Shown here: in pieces, positions 8,542 through 16,557 of the stretch
How positions within the stretch are numbered: position 1 is the first letter of the stretch
Layout: the number at the start of each line of letters is the position of its first letter
From: CAJQQY01 sp045104975
GTDB lineage: Bacteria; Bacteroidota; Bacteroidia; Chitinophagales; Saprospiraceae
NCBI GenBank assembly: GCA_045104975.1
Contig: JBGCCY010000001.1
Coordinates: 1-57,770 of the forward strand
DNA length: 57,770 nt
Direction of reading: 5' to 3'
Notes under the pieces: model-generated
What the model saw: the letters and a program-made list of their open reading frames with translations, nothing else
Told to the model about the DNA's origin: nothing
The model's database searches: none
Made by a program: the position numbers and the translations under genes

Positions 8542-8970
8542 CTAACAACATGCTTCATCTAACTGAATTGGAGGACAAGAAATCGTCCCATAACTACAAT
8601 AAACGCAACAATCATTATTAATTGGTTTTAAAATAGTTTTACAATTTTCACATTCATAAAAATATTGACAAGCATCAGTCGGCATGATTTCTTCTTTTTG
8701 GTGATGGCATTTTGGACAAGTGATGGTTGATGCTAAGATGGCTGTTTTTTTCATGTTTTTATTTTTATTTTTGTAAAATTGGAAGAAACCGAGTCCTAAA
8801 AATCCAACTCCAGCCAGCATAAATATTCCACTAAATTTTTCGAGACCTGCATTCAATCCAGCTAATCCAGTCGCTCCACCAATCGCAATAATTAACCAAG
8901 GTAGCCAACAACAACTAGTCGCTAAAATAAATGCAATGGAACTTCCTAGGATGGATTGTTTGTAATTCAT
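8542..8970 (-). CDS. MerT-like membrane segment fused to GDCCVxC zinc-ribbon-like domain
   Basis: 142 residues in two parts. Residues 1-68 hold two or three transmembrane segments with a Cys-Cys pair in TSCCWLPW (20-21), followed by Gly/Ala-rich GGATGLAGLN, the layout of MerT/MerC-type mercuric transport proteins. Residues 73-142 form a cysteine-rich domain: CPKC (85-88), C101, CENC (107-110), NDCCVYCSYG (119-128), C132 and a terminal CC. It matches the small GDCCVxC domain proteins. The second part begins with its own Met73 (ATG 8754-8752), the usual start of free-standing GDCCVxC proteins, so an internal start is possible. It is 12 bp downstream of the tocopherol-cyclase-like gene, hence co-transcribed. 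Role inferred: heavy-metal binding or transport at the inner membrane. Confidence 0.7.
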   Translation of the reverse strand: MNYKQSILGSSIAFILATSCCWLPWLIIAIGGATGLAGLNAGLEKFSGIFMLAGVGFLGLGFFQFYKNKNKNMKKTAILASTITCPKCHHQKEEIMPTDACQYFYECENCKTILKPINNDCCVYCSYGTISCPPIQLDEACC

Positions 8971-8982
8971 TTTAAATATGAT

Positions 8983-9960
8983 CTAATTTCCTACTAAAAT
9001 TTCACTCACCTTTCCCGCTACTTCCAATCCTGCATTCCTACCTGTATCTTGTAATAATACATTTTTATTTTTCTTATCAAATAATTTTACTTCAATTTTT
9101 GCGGTCATACTTTCCTCAATTCTTCCATCCATAAATCCCAAAATAGGGGAGGCTAACGAAGTCGCAGCTTCTCGATGAGCGAAAATTTCTAGACGATGCT
9201 TACGATTTTCCAAAACCAATTCTACCTTTTTCTCATCAGCAAAAGACTTCCGTAAACGAGTAAAATTATAGGTGGTAAACTCAATCAAGCGATCATGCAA
9301 CCAGACTCCGCCAATAAATCCAACAAAGGAGGTTCCCATCCAAGGAATTTTTGCAACGGAAGCTTTTACTGAAATTCCTAGTTGAGAAAAATGATTCGTC
9401 TGCATCCAAATATATCCACTTGGAAAAGAACGTCCCCAATCTTTTTCCATATATCCTCTTCCATTGGAAAAATCAATATCTTCCCCTTTGATTTTTAAAG
9501 TTCCTTGAATAGTATGATCCATACTCAATATTCCATGATAGCATTGCATAAATGGGACAAAGGAAAATGGCCCCATAATACCTGGCGAATACCAAGAACT
9601 TGACCAAGGAATTTGATTTTCAAAAGTTAATTCACCTGTTGCGGTGGGTAAATTTAAATTAATTCTTTTAGTTGAAAAAAAGTTGTTGCCCAAGTTGACT
9701 TCAAATTTTCCTTCTTCTGGAATGAATTGTTGAGCATCAAATTTATGATATTCAGCTGTAAGGTTTTTTCCATCCAAAACTTGTACGAATGCTTGTTGCA
9801 CCCCATTTTCATCCATAGCAATACCTGGAATAAATGCAAATGCCTTGGACTCATCAGCATTGATAATCTTGTAATACCATCCTTCAAAATATTTTTTCGT
9901 TTTTCCCCAACCGTGGTATTGTTCGGGATTAAAAAGGGCTTGGAGTTTATTTTTTATCAT
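8983..9960 (-). CDS. Tocopherol cyclase-like (VTE1 family) protein
   Basis: 325 residues without a signal peptide. It carries the family landmarks: NPEQYHGWGKTKKYFEGWYYK (11-31), AFAFIPGIAMDE, PWSSSWYSPGIMGPFSFVPFMQCYHGILSMDH, and GYMEKDWGRSFPSGYIWMQTNHF in the middle. Plant and cyanobacterial members close the chromanol ring of tocopherols; bacterial relatives in heterotrophs are of unknown substrate. Nothing else in the window belongs to tocopherol or plastoquinone synthesis, so the cyclase activity itself is only inferred from fold. It is first in an operon with the MerT-like/GDCCVxC fusion gene (12-bp gap). Confidence 0.8.
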   Translation of the reverse strand: MIKNKLQALFNPEQYHGWGKTKKYFEGWYYKIINADESKAFAFIPGIAMDENGVQQAFVQVLDGKNLTAEYHKFDAQQFIPEEGKFEVNLGNNFFSTKRINLNLPTATGELTFENQIPWSSSWYSPGIMGPFSFVPFMQCYHGILSMDHTIQGTLKIKGEDIDFSNGRGYMEKDWGRSFPSGYIWMQTNHFSQLGISVKASVAKIPWMGTSFVGFIGGVWLHDRLIEFTTYNFTRLRKSFADEKKVELVLENRKHRLEIFAHREAATSLASPILGFMDGRIEESMTAKIEVKLFDKKNKNVLLQDTGRNAGLEVAGKVSEILVGN

Positions 9961-10313
9961 AAAAATAGATTTGTGGAATTTCTAATACCGTGTATTAAGA
10001 GCTTGGTGGAAAATTCAATTTCGACTAAAAACGTCCTTTTTTGATGACGCTTCTTTGAAAAAACAGTTAAATAGTGCCTACTACATTCCAATTTTTTCGC
10101 ATCGTTTCATCAAAAATTGAACTGTTTCTAACTCAAAATCTAATTTCCCAACATGCTCTAAGATTAAAGATATTCTTTTCAACCAGAGAACTGAATCAAA
10201 TGTTGATTAATTGGAATGTCCTTTTCATACTTAACAATTATTTCTTTTGAATGATTAATATTTTTGTAATTTCGCGCCCGATAAACATATTGATAACACA
10301 TTATAAATTTAAA
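9961..10313. other. Divergent intergenic region
   Basis: This 353-bp AT-rich region separates the minus-strand cyclase gene from the plus-strand FKBP gene. It contains the FKBP -7 box at 10259-10266. No promoter for the minus strand and no RNA gene was recognised. Confidence 0.55.
10259..10266 (+). promoter_or_regulatory. Candidate -7 box of the FKBP gene
   Basis: TATTTTTG matches TAnnTTTG exactly and lies 48 bp upstream of the ATG at 10314, giving a leader of about 40 nt. The -33 region is weak. Confidence 0.5.
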
Positions 10314-11012
10314 ATGAAAAAATTATTATATTTTATTCCTGCCATTATTTTATTATCTGCCTGCGGAAATGGTTCAACAGGAGGAGGCGCAGCTTTACCA
10401 ATGGGTACTTCGATAGATTCTGTTTCTTATGCGTATGGATTATCTGTATCTGAATCTTTGACCAAAATCGAAGAAGATATGGGTGAAGGAAAAGGCATGG
10501 ATATCAACCTGTTCAAAAATGGAATTACTGAAGGTGTTGCAGGAAATGCAAGGTTAACCGAAGAGCAAATGCAAACTATTTTGAGTGCATTTGGACAAAA
10601 AATGCAATCTGCTGCTCAAGAGAAATCTATGGCAGGTGGAGTAAAATTTCTTGAAGAAAATAAAGCAAAAGAAGGAGTTCAAGTTACTCCAAGTGGATTG
10701 CAATATAAAGTTATTCAAGAAGGATCAGGAGCTAAGCCACAAGCTACAGATAAAGTAAAAGTAATTTACACAGGTAAATTAATTGACGGGACGGTATTCG
10801 ATACCTCTGTTAAAACAGGTAAACCTGCTGAGTTTTTCTTGAACCAAGTGATTCCAGGATGGACTGAAGGAGTTCAATTAATGACTCCAGGTTCGAAATA
10901 TGAATTTTATATTCCTTCTAATTTAGGATATGGTCCTAGAGGAAGTGGACAACGAATTCCTCCGAATGCTGCCTTGGTTTTTGATATAGAATATTTAGGA
11001 CTTGCAGAGTAA
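10314..11012 (+). CDS. FKBP-type peptidyl-prolyl cis-trans isomerase, lipoprotein
   Basis: 232 residues from the ATG at 10314. An upstream in-frame ATG at 10251 exists but overlaps the probable -7 promoter box, and the 10314 start gives a clean lipoprotein signal, MKKLLYFIPAIILLSAC, with the lipid Cys17. Residues 30-125 form the FkpA/Mip-type N-terminal dimerisation domain (SYAYGLSVSESLTKIEED...FLEENKAKEGVQ). The FKBP domain follows (TPSGLQYKVIQEGSG to the end), with the motifs VIYTGKLIDGTVFDTS, VIPGWTEGVQLM, YIPSNLGYGPRG and IPPNAALVFDIE. It should assist folding of exported proteins in the periplasm or on the outer membrane. It is transcribed alone. Confidence 0.92.
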   Translation: MKKLLYFIPAIILLSACGNGSTGGGAALPMGTSIDSVSYAYGLSVSESLTKIEEDMGEGKGMDINLFKNGITEGVAGNARLTEEQMQTILSAFGQKMQSAAQEKSMAGGVKFLEENKAKEGVQVTPSGLQYKVIQEGSGAKPQATDKVKVIYTGKLIDGTVFDTSVKTGKPAEFFLNQVIPGWTEGVQLMTPGSKYEFYIPSNLGYGPRGSGQRIPPNAALVFDIEYLGLAE

Positions 11013-11197
11013 GAAGTTGAAGTAAGTGAAAAGAACTAAATAATTTGAACCATTATGCTTGTTCTTTTTCCTTCTAAAAATCTTAAAAAATAGTTCCGTA
11101 GCGAAGGCTATGCAACGATTTTTTAAACTTTTTACAAGAAAAAATTACAGCGCATTCTGGCTCAACTTATTTAATTCTTTTCACTAAAAGAAATCAT

Positions 11198-11242
11198 AAA
11201 AAAAAGCTGAGTAAAAGTAAATTATTTTACTCAGCTTTTTTT
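11198..11242. terminator. Bidirectional terminator between convergent genes
   Basis: Arms 11198-11216 (A-run then gctgagtaaaa) and 11225-11243 (ttttactcagc then T-run) pair perfectly around an 8-nt loop. It serves the FKBP gene from the left and the repeat protein gene from the right. Confidence 0.85.
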
Positions 11243-11251
11243 ATGAAAATT

Positions 11252-11283
11252 AACTGTTTAACTGTTTAACTGTTTAACTGTTT
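11252..11283. repeat. Short tandem repeat, four copies of an 8-bp unit
   Basis: The unit aactgttt is repeated four times without mismatch, ending at the stop codon of the minus-strand gene. The copy number is likely to vary by slippage but lies outside the coding frame. Confidence 0.9.
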
Positions 11284-13313
11284 TACCTTTTCACCGAAAT
11301 CCCTTTCGCTACAATTCCATTTGGCGAGATTCCATGTAAAATATATTGTCCATTGGCGAAGTTGCTCATATCAAATTGATGTTGGAATTCTTCTCCAACT
11401 TGATTAAATGATTGTTGTAAAACAACTTGTCCATTCATCGAAACAATTCTCACATTCAACGTTTCAATGGCTTTTGTTGCATTGATCTGAAGTGTGGTAA
11501 ATTGATCTGCTGGAATTGGATATAACAATACATTCGCATTTAAGAAATTATCTTCAGTTGAGGTGGCAGCATCAACTACATTTATAGTCATCACATATTC
11601 CACATCACTAAAATCATCTCCATCAGACACTCTGAATTTGAATGCATCATAATTTAATGCTTCGTCACCCGTGTTTGGAAAGAAAACTAAGTTGGACAAA
11701 TCTTCCACCAAAATAATATCACCAACATATACATGTGCTCCGTCTAGGAACAAATTTCCAACCGTTTCCACTTCAGTAATCATGATTGAACTCAATGTAT
11801 CACTTCCATCTGTATCAGCAAAAGAGAAATCATTTTGCTTAAAGAAATAAGGAATATCGATAAATGTAGTCACAGAATTATCTGCTGAAGTTGGGATGGA
11901 ATTTGGACGTAATTTGTACAAGGTTCCTTGGTAATAATTAAGATCATTATATCTTAAATATAAATATCCTTGATCTTCCGTCATCATAAAGCTGTAGACT
12001 TTCCCCAAAGGATTAACTACTTCTGTAAACTCATTTCCATCAAAAATGAAAAGCGTTTGTTCAAAATTGCTATTATTATATCCAAGGAAAAGTTTATCAT
12101 TGGCAGAAGCTGCAAAATTACTGTACGTAAAATTAGCTGGCCCAGCGACTTCAACTACGGTATTACTTCCAGCTTCTAATTTTGTCAACTGATTATTAAA
12201 GTTCGTATCATAATATGCATAATACGCTACACCACCTATCGTATCAGCGTATTGGGTAAATGTAAAACCAGCTGGTGCATCAACTTCGATAAAGTCAGTT
12301 CCGTCATATCCAAATAAAACCAGATTAAAGTTTATATCATACATTCCAAAGAAATCACGTCCATCAAATCTATTGACATAAAATGGAAATTGTAAACCTG
12401 TAGGAACTGGTAATTGCGTTAAGGTTGTTCCATTTAATTCGAAAATGAAATTATAGAAATTTTGATCGTAATAGTTCAAATAAGAAGTTCCTCCATCAGG
12501 ATCTAAATATACAACCCAAGAAAATTCAAATCCAGTTGGATTGGCAACTTCCGTAAGGGTATTTCCATCAAATAAGTATAAGAAGTTAGTGAAATTCAAA
12601 TTTTCATAAAATGACAAATACATCTGATCGCTCGTCTCACCTATGAAAAATGAATATTGAACTCCTGCTGGGTTTGCAATCGGAGTGAAAGTTGTTCCAT
12701 CAAATGCTACCATCTGGTAATCAAAATTCGAATCATAAAAAGATAAATACATTACATCACTAAATATGGAAATGAAGTTACCAAACGTCAAACCTGCTGG
12801 CCCTCCCACTTCGGTGAGCGTAGTTCCATCATATTCATAGAATAATGTATTGAAATTGTTATCATACAAGAAGAGATACATTTTTGCATTATACTCACCA
12901 ACATATCCTCCATATTGAAGTCCTGCTGGAATAGGCAACTCAACAGCACTTGTTCCACCATCGTACTCGACTAAGAGTTGATAAAAATTGGCATCGTATG
13001 CTGTAAAATAAAAATTACCATTATATTCATGAGAATAAAATGGGAAATTCAAATCACCTGCAAATGGAATTGAATTTAAATCCATTCCATCATAATGGAA
13101 CAAACCGGTATAGAAATTAGGATCGTAATATTCAAAAAATAGATCGCCTTCTTCTCCTCCTGAAAACCAACTTAAAGTATAATCAGTTGGGTTAGGAATT
13201 TCTTCCAAAGTTTGCGCAGTAGTGTTTTTTGAGCTAAAACTAAATACGACTAAAAACAAGCAAAAGAGCAACGCTTTATCCATTCGGATAAATGGGATGT
13301 AAATTTTTTTCAT
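11283..13313 (-). CDS. T9SS-exported protein with ten ~43-residue aromatic-rich repeats
   Basis: 676 residues. A signal peptide (hydrophobic stretch about 14-28) follows MKKIYIPFIRMDK; Met11 is an alternative start. Residues 37-467 are ten repeats of about 43 residues with the pattern E(V/L)xxPAGLxFxxFI...xMYLSFYDxNFxxxLFxYDGTTLT; the YDxNF and YDG(T/N) signatures recur in nearly every unit. A cadherin-like domain follows (about 470-580, ending VSDGDDFSDVEYVMTINVV). The last 80 residues are a type A T9SS sorting domain (LLYPIPADQF ... GQYILHGISPNG...KGISVKR). It should be secreted or surface-anchored through the type IX system. The repeats resemble blades of a beta-propeller in length, but I do not recognise a named family. 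Confidence 0.85.
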   Translation of the reverse strand: MKKIYIPFIRMDKALLFCLFLVVFSFSSKNTTAQTLEEIPNPTDYTLSWFSGGEEGDLFFEYYDPNFYTGLFHYDGMDLNSIPFAGDLNFPFYSHEYNGNFYFTAYDANFYQLLVEYDGGTSAVELPIPAGLQYGGYVGEYNAKMYLFLYDNNFNTLFYEYDGTTLTEVGGPAGLTFGNFISIFSDVMYLSFYDSNFDYQMVAFDGTTFTPIANPAGVQYSFFIGETSDQMYLSFYENLNFTNFLYLFDGNTLTEVANPTGFEFSWVVYLDPDGGTSYLNYYDQNFYNFIFELNGTTLTQLPVPTGLQFPFYVNRFDGRDFFGMYDINFNLVLFGYDGTDFIEVDAPAGFTFTQYADTIGGVAYYAYYDTNFNNQLTKLEAGSNTVVEVAGPANFTYSNFAASANDKLFLGYNNSNFEQTLFIFDGNEFTEVVNPLGKVYSFMMTEDQGYLYLRYNDLNYYQGTLYKLRPNSIPTSADNSVTTFIDIPYFFKQNDFSFADTDGSDTLSSIMITEVETVGNLFLDGAHVYVGDIILVEDLSNLVFFPNTGDEALNYDAFKFRVSDGDDFSDVEYVMTINVVDAATSTEDNFLNANVLLYPIPADQFTTLQINATKAIETLNVRIVSMNGQVVLQQSFNQVGEEFQHQFDMSNFANGQYILHGISPNGIVAKGISVKR

Positions 13314-13574
13314 AGGTCAAGGTTTTAAATATTTAAATTTTTCCAAAATTAAAACATTCACAAAATACGGAAAAAACTTAGAGTGTTTTATACTGGATAT
13401 TAGCCGACATAAGAGCCGTAGAAATCAAAAAGAAAATGCTTTTTTTACATTCTTAAAGCAAATTAGAGTTTTCATAGGATAAATGTCTTGTCTTTCAAAT
13501 GACAAGTTTGTTTTATTCTTTAAACTTTCAAGTCTAATTTACTGTTTTTCAATCATAAAATCACCAATTTTTAG

Positions 13575-14207
13575 ATGTATAAATTAAAGAAATCAATGAA
13601 AAAAATAACTAGAGAAGTTATCAATAACGCTTGGACTTATGATGATTACCGAACTAAAGTCGATGAGTTATTTGCACAAGGAAAAACTACTGGAGATAAC
13701 CATAGTGATGCAATGCTGAATTATACGAAGTTGAATATTTTCAGAATGAAACGATTGGATAAGACTACTCGATTGACAGAAGTTACTTTGGCTCAAATTC
13801 AAAAAGAAAATCGAAAAATTACTTGGCTCGTCATTACCGAAGCTTGGTGTGGAGATGCTGCACAGATTATTCCGGTACTCAATAAGTTGGCTGCAGAAAA
13901 TGATAATATTAACTTGAAGATGATTCTTCGAGACGAAAATCTAGAGATAATGGATCAGTTTTTAACTAATGGTTCTCGTTCCATTCCAATTTTGATTGTT
14001 CTCGATTCCGAAAGTTTGGAAGTGTTGAACAGTTGGGGGCCACGTCCAACTGAAGTGCAGGAAATGGTGATGGAAGCTAAATTAAATGCTTCGAATAATC
14101 CAGAGGATAGTAAAGAGATTTGGGATGAAGCAAAAAAGAATGCTCAAATTTGGTACACCAAAGATAAATCAAAAACCATCCAAGCAGAGATTTTAGGTAT
14201 TAAGTGA
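13575..14207 (+). CDS. Thioredoxin-like family protein with a single active-site cysteine
   Basis: 210 residues; Met8 (ATG at 13596, MKKITREV) is an equally plausible start. The central part (about 85-185) has a thioredoxin-like fold signature: TWLVITEAWCGDAAQIIPVLNKLA, where the redox motif is WCGDA instead of WCGPC, so the second cysteine is missing; then LKMILRDENLEIMDQFLTNGSRSIPILIVLD, with the cis-Pro in SIPI. The N-terminal 80 residues are helical. It resembles the Thioredoxin_9-type family common in Bacteroidota and Firmicutes. With one cysteine it cannot form the normal intramolecular disulfide; monothiol chemistry or a non-redox role is inferred. No signal peptide, so cytoplasmic. 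Confidence 0.8.
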   Translation: MYKLKKSMKKITREVINNAWTYDDYRTKVDELFAQGKTTGDNHSDAMLNYTKLNIFRMKRLDKTTRLTEVTLAQIQKENRKITWLVITEAWCGDAAQIIPVLNKLAAENDNINLKMILRDENLEIMDQFLTNGSRSIPILIVLDSESLEVLNSWGPRPTEVQEMVMEAKLNASNNPEDSKEIWDEAKKNAQIWYTKDKSKTIQAEILGIK

Positions 14208-14222
14208 GAATAGATTTATTTC

Positions 14223-14253
14223 GTCGTGGCACGGTTTAAAATCGTGTCACGAC
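14223..14253. repeat. Hairpin between convergent genes
   Basis: Arms gtcgtggcacg (14223-14233) and cgtgtcacgac (14243-14253) pair with one G-U and a 9-nt loop. There is no T-tract after it on either strand, so it may be a palindromic intergenic repeat or a weak terminator. Confidence 0.5.
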
Positions 14254-14273
14254 AAATTAACCAATCTCCCAAA

Positions 14274-15416
14274 TTATTTCTCCAAGATTACAAATTCCAC
14301 TCTTCTATTTTTTTCTCTTCCTACTTCTGTATCATTGGTTTCCACCGCTTGAATTTCTCCCCAACCTTTTGATTGTAGTCGTTCCTGCTCGATTCCCTTT
14401 TTAATTAAAAAAGTCATAACAGTATGCGCACGGGCTGTAGAAAGGTTTAAGTTGTAAGTTTCATTCCCTCGATTATCAGTATGTCCATGAATCGCAATTT
14501 TGACTTTTTTATTTTTTTGTAAAAAATCAAAAAGTTGATTTAGTTCTTCAAAAGAAGTTGGTTGAAGTGTAGATTGATCAAAATCAAAAAAGATATTTTT
14601 TAAAATGACAGGTTGATTTTTGTCAATTTCAGTAATTTCAAAAACTGGTTTTTCCTCAGGGACATCACCTTCCTGCCATACTCTCACATCGTCAATTAAG
14701 TAATGAGCATAGGCGGGAGTCCAAGATGCTCCTCTATATCTTTTGAAAGGTTCCACTTTTGTATTCTCATTGTTATAAAAATTCCCAATGGTCAAATAAA
14801 TGAGTGGTTCATCTGGAATAAAAGTGCCTTCAATTTTTACCCATTCAAGATTTTCTTGATTTATAATTTCTGAATGATTGATTTGTGGTTCTTTTTCAAT
14901 AAAGTCTTCTGTCTCTTCGTAGAAACTTTTTTGAGAAAAATAAAATCCAATATTGTTGGAAACTAATTTGGCCTGACGGTCTTTTTGAATCCAAAGTTCG
15001 CAGTAAGTTTTGATGCCAGGTTTGATGGTTTTTTTGAGTTTGATTTGAATATATTCTCGAAAAAAATCGGTGTTGGTATTTTTTAAAAAAGTCATAATTC
15101 CAGCTACGTGACCTCCTGTTTTAGCAACATTACAATCCTTGTAAACCTTTTGACAATCTCTCCAATAACTTTTAGGAATAATTCTTAAATCTGGAGTTGC
15201 GTCAGACGCCGCTTTCCAATATTTCAAATTAGATTGAAAAGAGAGGTAACCACTTTTATGTTCAAATTCAAAGGAATTTCTTTTTGGTCCACGCAAAGGT
15301 AAATTTCCCACTTCTTCAAAAGAATGGTTTGGAACTAGATTTTGAGAAAAAAGTAATGGGTAGGAAACAAAAAATAACGTTGTCGTTAATATAATTTCAA
15401 GAATAGTTTTACGCAT
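14274..15416 (-). CDS. OmpA family protein with N-terminal galactose-binding-like module
   Basis: 380 residues. Signal peptide at 1-24 (hydrophobic core, cut near LFSQ). Residues 25-250 start with NLVPNHSFEE, the usual opening of a galactose-binding-like beta-sandwich in exported Bacteroidota proteins, and end with YLIDDVRVWQEG. The C-terminal OmpA-like domain (about 270-380) is intact: NIFFDFDQSTLQPTS, the peptidoglycan-binding motif HGHTDNRGNETYNLNLSTARA, and GREKNRRVEFVIL. It would bind the cell wall through the OmpA domain and another ligand, perhaps a glycan, through the N-terminal module. It is 10 bp downstream of a second OmpA gene with a PA14 module, so they form an operon. Confidence 0.88.
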   Translation of the reverse strand: MRKTILEIILTTTLFFVSYPLLFSQNLVPNHSFEEVGNLPLRGPKRNSFEFEHKSGYLSFQSNLKYWKAASDATPDLRIIPKSYWRDCQKVYKDCNVAKTGGHVAGIMTFLKNTNTDFFREYIQIKLKKTIKPGIKTYCELWIQKDRQAKLVSNNIGFYFSQKSFYEETEDFIEKEPQINHSEIINQENLEWVKIEGTFIPDEPLIYLTIGNFYNNENTKVEPFKRYRGASWTPAYAHYLIDDVRVWQEGDVPEEKPVFEITEIDKNQPVILKNIFFDFDQSTLQPTSFEELNQLFDFLQKNKKVKIAIHGHTDNRGNETYNLNLSTARAHTVMTFLIKKGIEQERLQSKGWGEIQAVETNDTEVGREKNRRVEFVILEK

Positions 15417-15426
15417 TTCCTCCAGT

Positions 15427-16359
15427 TTAATTTTCCTTAAAAATAATTTCCAAAACTACTCTTCGATTTTCTAATTTTCCCTTTTGAGTATTGTTAGAGG
15501 CGATCGGTTGACTTTCACCAAGTCCTTTTAATTCATATTTTATTTCGTCTGACAAAATCCTTTTTTTTAATTCATTGGCAAGTGATTCTGCACGTTGCAA
15601 TGAGAGTTGGGCATTGTAATTTTCACTTCCTGAATTATCGGTGTGGCCAGAAATTTTTATTAATTTAATTTTTTCAGGATCTACTTTTGCAAGTGTCTTC
15701 TTACAAAAATCATCTAAAAATAATTTTGCTTTTCCATCAAGTCGATAACTATTATGATCAAAATTAAGGACTTGATTAGAAATTACCAACTTGATATTTT
15801 TCTCTTTCTTACTTTTCTTTTCAAGTGGAGTAAGCGATTCGGTTGGATTTAATTTCCGATAAAATGAAGCATTTAATTGAAATCCATATCTATCTGGAAA
15901 CCCCTGGAAATACCAAATTTTGATTGGATAATTTCCTGGAGCAAGTGCGATAGAATCTTCTTTAAACTGCATTTGATGAGTTCCGTCATTGTTGACCACC
16001 AATTTTTTATCAATCCAAAGCAGAGAACCATCATCTGAATTTAGAGAAAATTTATACCAACCCTCGGTAATAATATGTACCGTCGAAGTCAAAATTAGAG
16101 CAAAACCATATCGTTTATTTACATCTGGAAAAAGGATAGAGTCATCTGTTTCTGGAATATTAATTTCATTCCATTCGAAAGTAGTGATGACAGGATACTT
16201 TTCAAACTTTGGATGATACTTCATACCGAACCCTTCCTTCTTAGGGATTTCATAGGCCGTCCCTTTAAATGTTTCAAAAGTGGGATCTATGTTTTTTTGG
16301 GAAAAAAGAAAAACGGGAGAGAAGGAAAACATTAAAAATAAAAGAGAAAAGGGCTTCAT
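15427..16359 (-). CDS. OmpA family protein with N-terminal PA14 domain
   Basis: 310 residues from ATG 16359 (a TTG five codons upstream extends the frame but is unlikely). Signal peptide MKPFSLLFLMFSFSPVFLFS. Residues about 25-175 look like a PA14 domain: GWYKFSLNSDDGSLLWIDKKLVVNNDGTH, then APGNYPIKIWYFQGFPDRYGFQL. PA14 domains bind carbohydrates or ligands. The OmpA domain (about 200-310) has LNFDHNSYRLDGKAKLFLDDF, SGHTDNSGSENYNAQLSLQRAESL and GKLENRRVVLEI. It is the first gene of a pair with the downstream OmpA gene (10 bp gap). Confidence 0.87.
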   Translation of the reverse strand: MKPFSLLFLMFSFSPVFLFSQKNIDPTFETFKGTAYEIPKKEGFGMKYHPKFEKYPVITTFEWNEINIPETDDSILFPDVNKRYGFALILTSTVHIITEGWYKFSLNSDDGSLLWIDKKLVVNNDGTHQMQFKEDSIALAPGNYPIKIWYFQGFPDRYGFQLNASFYRKLNPTESLTPLEKKSKKEKNIKLVISNQVLNFDHNSYRLDGKAKLFLDDFCKKTLAKVDPEKIKLIKISGHTDNSGSENYNAQLSLQRAESLANELKKRILSDEIKYELKGLGESQPIASNNTQKGKLENRRVVLEIIFKEN

Positions 16360-16460
16360 AATTTTTTTCTCCAATAACGCTAGGGTTTAAAAAAGTAACG
16401 AGATAAGTTAATTGAGTATCCAATACTCAACTTGGATATTGGACATTCTTTATTAGATTT

Positions 16461-16513
16461 TATTCTAAATGAAGTTGTATGGGAGAACATAAAACGTCTA
16501 ACGTTCAACGTCC
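16461..16513 (+). repeat. Diverged intergenic repeat, copy 1 (5' flank of the OmpA pair)
   Basis: About 53 bp (beginning tattctaaatgaagttgtat and ending in a block with ctaacgttc) that resembles 17601-17653 on the other side of proC, with matches over the AAATGAA-TTGTATG and CTAACGTTC parts. Function unknown. Confidence 0.5.
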
Positions 16514-16557
16514 ATCGAATAAAGTCTATTGAGTGTTGGATATTCAATTTTCAAAAA

